A stretch of 64,000 nt of DNA, taken from the NCBI GenBank assembly GCA_026874595.1, contig CM049312.1:31311456-31375455 (forward strand), given 5' to 3'. The stretch's first letter is position 1, and each line of letters opens with the position of its first letter. The position numbers and the translations under genes were made by a program. The notes beneath the pieces were generated by a model. It was not told the origin of the DNA. It saw only the letters and a program-made list of their open reading frames with translations, and searched no databases. Source of the stretch: Sipunculus nudus. Taxonomy: Eukaryota > Annelida > Sipuncula > Golfingiida > Sipunculidae. This document shows, piece after piece, positions 50,101 to 61,400 of the stretch.

Positions 50101-53100
50101 AGATGTGATGAATTCTAATGAGGGATTTAATCCTTAATTCTGGCGGGATAATATAGTATGACCCTAGATTGGCCCACAGCGCCACATAACGGTAAACTTT
50201 TCTTTGTAATCAAGGATAATCATAACTGATATCCTAGTTAGATGAATCGTGAAAAACTGGTAATTTAGGCCATCAAGCATAAACGGTTAAAAGACAATGC
50301 CTTTTACGAATATAAACGTTCAGCGCAGCATCGATGGCGCCGCTGTCTATTAACATGTTTGCGTCTCATGTTTAGTGTACCTCGCAATGTCTTCCAACTT
50401 TGGGCTCATCACTGAAGCAAACACGGATTAAGAGCATAATTTAAACAACTGTACCTGGTTGGAAAATTAATCATACCTGCACAAGCGCCCTCCCTTAATG
50501 ACACTACATGCCGTTGTTTGTGGTGCACTTTTAATGTCGATCTATCCATAATGTTTAACACACTATTGTCTTTCGTTGCCATCAAAACAGTTCTTGCCGT
50601 ATTATTGCCATGTATCCTTGATGTAACCCATTAAGAGTATATAAAGCGAGATACTCTGACCCAAAACATCCATCAATGCTAAACCAATCTCCACCGTGTG
50701 TACCTGGGCGTAGGATTACACCGCCGCTTGTAATGGAGGTATAAACAAACGCAACGAGCATGGTAGCACTCCGACCTCCCCATCATACCACGTTTACTGT
50801 CTGCTTTTACCAACATTATGGTCTGTGTGAGGAGTCATTAACCAGCTCGTCCCAGCTGTTTGGACGGGTGACAAGACTTAAGTAATATTATGAGACCGTA
50901 GTCCATAATTATCATAATGCGACGAAAGGTTACCCGAAGGTCGCTGCTGTTACAAGTCCTATGTGGATCTAGGGATGGATTTTTAATCTCCGTTAATTAC
51001 AGGAAGTAAGCACAGCCGTATGGAATTTGAAACTCTGTAACTATTAACATAGTATCGCGGAATATTTGAAGTGTCGAGGAGGGCTACCTTGTGTATCCGA
51101 AGCCCACTTCATTCTGTAAAGCAATTTTGATTCAATTTTAACAGTGGTAAACGTTAACTTTTAAATTTTTAACCCCTGTCACGCTTAATCTATAAGGGTA
51201 GGGATCAAGCAGAACCCACCGGTATGAAGAATTTTCAAAATTCGCGCAACATTCGGGAGGGAATTTTAAATTGACCTAAATTCTTACAGCTTTGTAAGAA
51301 TGCCGTTCGAATACTGAAAATGCGCTTCGAACCGCCTTAAATGTTTCTAGCTAATTCCGTTTGTATTTGATTTCGATTGAAATTCGAATGTAGTTGGAAT
51401 AAAGTGGGAACACTGAGAATGCTGTTAGGATGAAGTCAGCATATTTAGAATGCATTTCGCATGCCGTACGAGTGCGCTTCGATTGCTGGCCGGATATCGG
51501 CCGAGGTCTGGTCGGAAGGTGCCTCGAATGCTGTGCGAATTCACCTCGAATGCTTTGCGAATTCATCTGGAATGCAGTCAGAACGCTCCCGGAATGGCCG
51601 CCGATTACGGTTCGAACGTTCGAGAACTCAAGCACAGTGCAGCTCAAATACTTAAAATGAACTTCAATGTTACTTAGCATGTCACTCGAATGTCCCTATT
51701 GTATCAAAATGCCGCCGGAATATTGATTGATAGGGTTAAAAATTTACCAAATCTAGCATTTTCATCAGTCTCACTGTCAGAGGAGGCCCTTGCTGCTTGC
51801 TGATGGACCTCCGGCACTATGTCCATCTGTGAAGCAGGGGAGGGGCTGTGGACGCAGCTTCAGACTTTGAAAGGGCTGGAGCAGCTTAAACGATAGGAGC
51901 TGGCTCTTCAAGGGTTTCTTTGGCTGCAGCAACTCAACCCATCCATGGCCATGGCCAGTGATAAACTTCTTTATCTTGGCTCCCTTCATTCCTCGCGGCA
52001 TGACGTGATGTTGACCTGGCGTTTCCTATGCCAACTGACTTTTCAGCGGCAGCTGGATGCGTTTTTATGCAATTCGGCGGTGTTCTGAATTAAGTCTGTG
52101 CTTATTCGAGGGCCAATCGGGACGTCCCGATTGCATCCGAGCCGCATTCAAAAGATTTCGACGACATTCTAAGTGAATCACAGCTGAATTCTTTTACTTT
52201 CGAAATAGATTCCGGCAGCAATGGAGATGTATTCAAGTTGCATTCTGGCTCATTCGATGCGCACTCGGGACATCCTGGCAGGATTTGAAGTGGCTTCCCG
52301 TTTCGGTTCTCCCCCGAATGCAATCAGAATGTTTTGAATGCTATTTGAATTCCGTAAGAATAAGTAGAATGCAGTTCTTGTGCAGTTAGAATACACTTCG
52401 AATGCCGTTCATATTTCTCCACTTCGAATGCACCTCGATTTTTTTTTGCATGAGCAAAACAACCGGACCGGCCACAAGAATGGGCAAGAATATTTGGAAT
52501 GCACTGAAAATGCAGTCAGAAATTTTAGAATGCACTTAGAGTATCCATGAAACTACACAGAATTTTCCTTCTGAGGCGTATCCGGCTCATTCCGCCTCTA
52601 GTGTGACCGGGGTTTAAGTTTAAACTTTAAATGTTTAAAAAAATTTAGATTTTTACCAAATTTGAAGTTTAACATTAAGGAATCTGGACAAAATTTAAAC
52701 GTACTAGCAGAATTTGTATGTATTTTGATATGATTAAATATTACTTCCTTATTTCTAGAGCAAGGTTAAAATGTTTATATAAAAATAAAGGTCACACCTG
52801 CAGTTAGGTCTGCAAACTAAATCCACGGGGAAAAAAACGGATGTAGTTTCAGTAATCCACAACTAACACAGCAATATGATGAACACGATAAAGTACATGA
52901 TCGAAAGGTAGCGAACACTGTAATTTCCTCTTTTAAGTAAAAAAGTCTTGGTTTCTCAGGCACAGCGCTTGACCACTAGACCAGGTATAATTTTACGTTT
53001 ATCTTGATATTCAATTCAAATAATCCAATTTGTTAGATCTGGTCGCTCGGACATTTCTACCATTAAAATAAAATAATACACTTATATATTATTTTAACTG

Positions 53101-56100
53101 TTAAACAAAAATAGTTATTATCATGTTCTTGTCATTTTGTCCATTAATCATACGAATTTTTTTGCGATTTTTTATAAACAAAATTAAAAGAATAGCCCTC
53201 CCGCTCTGATTTCTGGTTGGAAAAAACTTCCTTTATTCAGCCTATATGTGTGCAAGGCGTAAAAGAAGCAAAAGAAGCCACATGATCAAATCGCGTCACG
53301 TGATCAGACTTCCAGGTTAGCCATCTCGAATTAATCAAAAACCACTCTGTCGTTTCATCCGAGTATCTGTGACATCTGTTCCTTGTCTTTTTTCTCTTCT
53401 TTTTTCATCTTTACCTCGTCTCTTTTGTGCTCTTGGTCTTCTTGCCGTTTCCATGGTTACGGTTTAGACAACAGAGGCCGTGTCTACACTGTGATGGGAG
53501 GATACTATATCCATGGAGTTTCACATCAATAGAAGCTCCAGGGAAGTTACCGTTACTCGGGTATATCCAGAAAAGAGTTCTATAGAGTCCCCTAATGCCA
53601 TCAATATATTTGCTGCTTTACCTTTATGCAATGGGCTTAATTCCATGAATGTAAGCTTTATAATGCTTTAAAAATATCTGACTCGGGGAATCATCGAAGG
53701 GACGTGTGCATTACCGAGGGTTGTTTATTGCGAATAATTATGAGCCGACCAAAGAAAGTTCAACAGATCTAACGGACAGAGCCTTAAATGGTGGTAATGA
53801 CAAACTGGAAACGTGCCGCTCTTTTCTTGTCTGCTGCTGAATACTCGTGGTAGGAGACCGAAACGCGAGATGACTTAATGTCAGTCAGAATAACTTGGGC
53901 CAGTTCTATGTGGATGTAAGAGCTCAGTTCCTGTAGATGTGTCTTTGGGTAAGAAATAAAGAGTTTATACCGCTAGTCGCTGAGGGCCCTCCGACCCTCG
54001 TTTCTTACCTTTACTTTTTATTGTCTCCCGCTTCGCGGATGCGGGGGATATTGATTTGGGTTTGTCTGTCTGTCTGTCTGTCTGTCCGTCAGGTTTCGTT
54101 TCCGTGCGATAACTTTCCTAAATATTATCCGATTTCATCCAAATTTGGGTAAGTGATTGGTCTCATTCACACCTTGGTTGGGATGGGTTTTGGAGTGTCT
54201 GGCTTCTGTCTGTCTGTCACTTTGTCTGTCTGTCTGTCAGGTTTTCATTTCCGTGCGAAAACTTTCCTAAATATTATCCGATTTGATCCTACTTTGGGTC
54301 AGTGATTGCGCTAATGCTTACCCTGGTTGGGATTTGTTTTGGAGTGTCTGGCTTCTGTCTGTCTGTCTGTCACTCTGTCTGTCCGTCCTTTATCAAGCAT
54401 GAATAACAACAAAATCCCAAGCGGGGAACATTGATTCCACGAATTTGCTTAATACTATTATTTTGGCTTTCTATATAATAAAATATGATTTCAAGGGGGT
54501 TGTGAACATGTTAACATGGGTGTACGTGTGGGACAAATCGTTATATTATATAAGCAAAAAGAACATTAAACTTCGGCAAAAAAAAACTCGTTTGTACAAA
54601 GCTACAAAGCTACAAAGCGGACAATAAACCGAAGAAGGCTGTATCTTTCAAAACCTAGGGCTAAACCGAAGAAAAATAATTAGAATTGTTTATTGGAATC
54701 GTCGGTCTTATATTCACAAATATTCTATTTTTCAAGTGTATTAAGTCAACAGTAAATTTGCCTTTTGGGGCTTTTGCCTCGTTTCCGTTAGATATCATGT
54801 AAGTATTACAGAAAATGCAAAATATTTTGTTCGCTGATATACTTTTTATTAAGAATTGAAGTAAACTGTTTGATTATTTCTGAATTTTGCACATTTTGTT
54901 TGGCCTGTAAACTTTCCAGAATTGTTAAAAACCGCCCGGAGATTTTATCTTTTATTGTGGTCTGAATTTTTAAATAATTTCTAATGTAACCAGGAAATCC
55001 CTGAATTTACAATAGTTAGTGAAATTTAACCTCATATATGTAAAGACTATTGCCATAAGGGTCAAACAAGTCTACTACCGGAATTTCACAACAAGACCTC
55101 TCATATTCTAAACGAGGTCACTCTAAGGTAGACTTATTTATAATGTTCAACAATTTTAACAAATACTTTGCATCCAACGGGTGTTGATTAACCCAGTGTG
55201 TGGTACAACATTTAGATACATTTGCTAGACATTTGCTACTGAAAAGTCCGAATTGGAAATTGTTCATTGTTTAAGAATGATTTGCTCTGAGATTTATTAT
55301 GACCAGTCTGCATGGCATCACTTGGTCTTTGCACTGTGATATCAGCTGAGCGTGGATGGTCGAGAAATCATTATTTAGCCATGGCGGCCTAAACAGCTGC
55401 GCTGTACTCATTAAGAGAATGTCTGCCCAGGAAACTAGTATAAATCAGACAAGCAGAAAAAAAGAGAGAATAACTAGAATTGGAGGAAGTGATAGGGATA
55501 AATTGGTATAAGGTACCATGGGGTGACGGCGTTTGTTAGGCAATGTGATCAATTATTAATGGTCAATCCATCTGATTTTATGAGAACCACCGCGCGTCTC
55601 GGCCCGCTGACTTCCAGATCACACAGTAATGTAATCATAAACCATATTATCGTTCAGTTCCTATGCAGGATGGTAATAACAATATTCTAATTCCGAAATT
55701 TATTTATGGTTCCTTACTAATATTGAGCCTTTTCAAAAACACATAAAATTAAACACGTACAATGAAGCCCATATCACACGCAGATTTACATAGTAGAAAT
55801 GTAACCAACAATGTCGCATTGTCTGTGTTAAGTTATTATCGTAAAATAATTTGAGGGCTCTGGTACAATAAACTAGAAGCTGTTATTATGAATTGCTACA
55901 AACTCTGTTACAGCTTAGAACACTTAAGCAGTTTTGGTCAGGCCTTGCATGTAAGCGATACCAAAACATTCCGTTCTTCTACTAAGTCTCAAACAAGAAA
56001 TATGGCATGATCGGATGTTTTTAATTCAGTGATGGGAACAAAATATCTCTCAGGAAGGACATAAAAATGTGCAACGATTCTTGAAAAAGAATTGTATTTG

Positions 56101-56324
56101 AAGAACAAAGTTTTATCTGCCTATCAAATACATATATGAATGTATATTTTTAATTATTAATACTAATATACGAGCAATTGGTTAATTAATACCGATGAGT
56201 TGTTGCTCATTCAACTCCCCCCCCCCCCCCCGTTGGGGCCCTTACCGACCATTAACAGAGACTTGCAGTCCCTTACTCTTCATGTAAATGATGTCAGGCG
56301 TGCCTCTATGTGCAGTTCTAGACG

Positions 56325-56397
<73 letters not shown>

Positions 56398-58373
56398 AAT
56401 GAAATACGTTTTACGGGACATGGTGAAAGACATTTAAAGATATGTTCACTAAAAAAAAGATATATTGGTGAATTAAATGCGATAAGGGACAGAAATCAAA
56501 GTGGCAGTATTCGGTAGAGAGAGTAGTTATATTAAGTCATAATAAATAAGATATAAGATAGACCGCGGCATGAATAAAAACAATCTAGACGCGATAATTT
56601 TAAACATTTTTGTTTGATGGCACACTTTATATAGCGGAGCAATTGTTTTCTAAAATGTGCTAACGGTATAAAACGTTTCAACGCGCGGTATCGGTAATAA
56701 CGGTTGTCAGGTACGATGCATTTTTTTTCAGCAGAGTAAACCTTAAATTAAAACCTGATAATCTCTGTGTTAGTATATTGTGTATACTAATCCTGATTCA
56801 TATAACATAGATTGGCAGTATTTCGATAATTTCATGAAACACTCTCTTGATACAGAAAGACCAGTAAAGCTTTAAATCACTATAGGTTCCCATAAAATAG
56901 AAGCCTATCATTTTTATAAGAAGATACCTTCAGTTTAAAAGATCATTATAATTACTATTCTTAATGCCCAGAGCTATTAAAGCTTAGTTAAAGGTTAGAA
57001 ACAAAGTTTTTGTCAGTATGTTCATACAGCCTAGGGACTAGTAATTCAAATAGTATTCGCCATTGCATGGAACCCGATTATCCCTCAACAACCTAGCAGC
57101 TCGGAATCTGCATCATTATATGACGATGTATTGCCAAAATCCTCGAAGCTAAATATCTTGAACGGTTAGTGCTTACAACATAGAATCCCAGTATCTTTAT
57201 CAGTACGTGCCTACGGCCTAGAAATTCAACATCCTTATCACTTGGTGCTTACAGCATAGAATACCAGTATATCTTTTTCACTACGTGACTATATACTGCG
57301 TAGAAATTCATTATCTTAATCACGTTGGTCTATCAGCATCGACTATGATTAATCTTTACCAGTACATAGCTATGACACAGAACTTTAATTATTTTACAAC
57401 GTTGATCTAACAGCGTACACAATCAGTATAAATTTACTAGTGTTTCTTCTGCCTAGTAAATTAATTTCCTAATTTCTTAGTGCCAATAGTATGCAGTTAA
57501 TATCAGGAGTTTGCCAGTCCCTTCAGACGTTCTTCAATTTTATGCAAATATTTCCTGATGTTTCCTTATTGATCCAGATATTGTCCTGAGGTCTCTAACA
57601 ATAACGTAGGACTGTAGTGAGGACTTTGATTTGAGTACAGACTTGAATCCAATTTTTCAGAGACTGGGACTTGGACTTGACTCGAAGGTCCTGGTTCCGG
57701 ATTTGTTCTGGGCGGTGAGGACTCGAGAATTCACACCGAGTCCACCCAGAGTCCGGCATAAAGGAAGTTATGTTACATTCTTAACAGTCATTACATATAG
57801 CATTTTATATACATGAGCGTACAACTAACAGAATATGATAAAAGATTATATAAACCAAGCTTTAGCTCTGCATCAGAAATTAAATATAATTAAACATTAA
57901 AATAAAAAAAAATTAGTGTAAGGTAACATAAGAGTATATATGATAATCTCAAATATCCATTTTCAATTTCGTTAATAAGAGATTTGGATACCGAATGACT
58001 CAGACTCCTAAAAGATGGATTAGGATTCGAAACTCAAAGACTCGGACTTGGACTCGAGTGACCTGGACTCGGGCTTACACTCGAACGCAGATGATGTGGC
58101 TCTGCTACATCGCTTTTCTCTAGTCTACGTGTCTCTGACGTTGGTGGGATTGCCTCACATATTGTGCCACGTAATAATACCTAGACAGACATTATGTTCA
58201 GGGTATAATCATTACTGTATTGTCGGGAAAGGTCAATTCTTTCTGTATGTTACATGCAATATCTTCTCTTATAATGAAAAAAATGACGGTTATTTCTGTA
58301 AAAACGCAAGACGATTTACTCCATGGTAAAAAATTCCATAACATTTTAATTCATACGGAACAAACTGCCTGCA

Positions 58374-58435
<62 letters not shown>

Positions 58436-61400
58436 GCCGAGGCGCGAAGCGGGGTATGGGGGGGGGGGTGTTACGGTAATGGCCCAGGTGTAGAATTTTT
58501 TTGAAAATTTAGGTTGTAATCGTGCAATATGGGGTCGCTTAAATGCATTATAAGCAAAACTTTCATTGTAACTGTTCTATACAGTTGGTGTACTATAAGT
58601 TTTTTTCCCGAGATTGTTTTGGTTAGACCGAAAAAGTGGGAGGGGTGGCCTCTGATCGCAGTGATGTTTTTACTGCGATGGAGTATTATATTTCTGTATT
58701 TCCTGTAAATCGTATAATATTGTAACTATATTGTACTTCTTCATTTTTAACGCTATTTTATATAGTTTTTTTAAATAATGTTTGTATGTTTTAGTGACGA
58801 TGATTGTTGTTTTTCCCCTTTACTGATGTATAGGCATAATGTAGTTTATTGCAAGGGATTATTAAATATATTTATCCTATTTATGTAACTAACACTTGAA
58901 TCAAGGTGTTGCGAAACTAAATCGTGTTGCCTTTATTTTCAGGTCTTCGTCTTACACAGAGAACGTCGTGTCCTTTCCAGGGTGGCCTTGATTTCCGTGC
59001 TCGACATGGATTGCTCGGAGAGGTAACAGACCAGTCTTAACAAATCATCTAAAATTAACTAATTAATTTGGTTTTCCATATTACAGTTGAACGCAATTGA
59101 AATACACAGGTATTTATCGGTGTATGAAAGTCTTCTTCTTACCTCAACAATATTAGGTTATCTAAATGTCTATATCTAAGTTTAGTATTACTTAAATCTG
59201 AGTAAGTTCATTTCTATTCTTAAATACATATGTAATTTTGTTTTATGAAATTGAACAAAGTAGTGCCAATTTCCCAAAGGAATACATGTTCTCGCCCGCA
59301 TGATTAAATAAGTACCTGGTTTGTCCTTTTAGCATATATGTCACGGACAGTGGATTCCAAGCAGGTTGGAGTCAGACTGTTTCTGGGGAGAGGGAATGGA
59401 TTTTTACTTCCAAGATCCCAAATGTAATCCTTTCAACAGAACCAATGGTGAGTGCAGGGTGTCTGGTCTAACAGTTATTGCAATGTTACTACCTTCTTTT
59501 ACGAACGGAAATATATAAATGATAGTGCAGCTTCGTGTGGTCAGGAATATTATTATTCTTATCTTTATCTTGATATTCCATATTATCTTTATAATTATTA
59601 TGTCTGCTAATGATTTTATTAATTTGATGATTATGCTAATATTTTGTCTGTTGTTATTATTTTTTGTTAATTATTAACTTTTATTATTATTATTATTATT
59701 ATTCCATAAAATAAATATCTTATAAAAGATTATTTGTTTATTTAGATAGTACTTAGTTAAATTATTTATATTTTCCTGTTATGTTTGTTTGCAGTGGTTT
59801 TGTGCAAAGACAAAATATGTATATTGCAATGCTTGTATCTACTGCTGTCCCGTGAAAACATTCAAAACATTAATCATTCGTAATTGCCAGAAATACAAAA
59901 TCGTCTATCGACATTTACTATTATCGACCGAGAACAATTTCATTACCAGATTATACACTGCAAAATTCACGAAACCCGCATATCCCGTCTCTTTGTAAAG
60001 GGGCCACATCTGGAATAGCATTGGTGTTCATGGTAGGGGAAACTTTGTTGAGAGACCCTACTGGGTCAGATTGTGATCCGACCTGAAACGATCTACACAT
60101 TGCATTCATTGTCTTTTGATTGCTGCCTAGAATTCAAACAAACGTCTGTGCAAATTGGCGATATGTTCATTAATTATTCAGACCAAATCAAATGGTGCAT
60201 GTGGCTCTGACAGAAGCTTTTCGTGGGGCTTATTTATTATGCACTCATTCAAAGACGCCTGGGAATTCACTCGGCGAGGTCCGCTTGTCCGTTTTGTCGG
60301 TAACCACTGCGGCGTGCTATCTGACCGATTCCCTTTTCAGACCAAGGCCGAACCAAGCAATGTTATCCTTAATTAATTGACTACAACGTTTAAAACTAAG
60401 CAGCACTCTGGGGGCGCATAGCTCTATAGAAATTGGGGGAGGGGTACAGGAAATCCCCATCATGCCTCAACTCTTCCAGAAGAAGGGAAGGGAAAAGATA
60501 TAGTTCCCCAAGTGTCAAATTTAGTATGAGCAAATGTGCAAACAAAATATTTAAAGATCTACTAGTAATCTTATTTAATTTGAACGATTCCTAGATGTGT
60601 AAATGAGTCAAATGTCCGTATATAAGCACAATACTTAACTCAGGAACTCTTTGGTATAAGTTCTTAGCGCGCTCACCCTTAGTTTAACAACGTATAGGTT
60701 CCCTTCCTGAGTAACATTAAAAATTATAACGTACATCAACCAGTTTATAACGTATTTTTAGGTAAAACATAATGATCTGGGTATCCAATAATTCTGTAAA
60801 CTTATAACAGGTAAAACATATTTGTAATTCCTGTATATAATATTAGCATTTCAGCTACATTAAGTGTGTACACAGTACAGCGACAGGACAGTTAGCCTAC
60901 TAGAAGCTCTAATACTGGGCCCCCCGAGGTGCCCTAGTCCATACCCTTTGTAAATAATAAGTCATATAAACGCTCTTACTTTTTCATCTTCACCGATCTA
61001 TTATTACATTACGACTAATTTATTGTAGCCATGTTTAGTTCCTATCTGCAGCAAAATGGGAAAGGGCCACCAATCAGCCCACCGTGGACCTCCACCGGGC
61101 CAGTGTTGTTTCATTTTTTTAAACACTGGCAGCAAACCGATCAAGCGAGAACAACGTAGGAGCGTAATACAATCTATTGTTTAATAAAAGTGCCTAGCCC
61201 AGCGCCTCCAAGCACTACCTTTAATCAGGTACTGGGTTCGGCCCCCAAATTCTCCTATTAGGAAAATTCATTGAACGATCATCGAAAGCGTGACTTGTTC
61301 TAAACCTGAGTATAACATGAGTTGTTTTGTAGATATAAACAGAAAGTCCAATCCGATAAAAATCACACATTGTTATTATAGAAAACAGGTAGTTAAACAT

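Larger units (their letters stand above)
47574..58942 (+). other. Intron 4
   Basis: 11.4 kb, GTAAGT to TTTTCAG. Holds the TTAA element, the CCCGCTTCGCGG element, GGACTC-rich patches and three low-complexity tracts; the remainder (47574-51172 and 54442-56215) shows no gene. Confidence 0.7.

Noticed and set aside
51430-51677. Three overlapping + strand ORFs and one on the minus strand
   Set aside because: All fall in the 11 bp degenerate repeat, whose composition avoids stops in several frames.
52961-52985. tRNA-like motif GACCACTAGACC
   Set aside because: Only box A is present; no box B or cloverleaf, so not a tRNA gene.
59789-59998. Open frame with several cysteines after an acceptor-like TTTGTTTGCAG, tested as an alternative exon 7
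   Set aside because: Entering from exon 6 in phase 1 does not use this frame; the correct phase gives a stop after about 29 codons, while the exon at 61923 continues with a good domain match.
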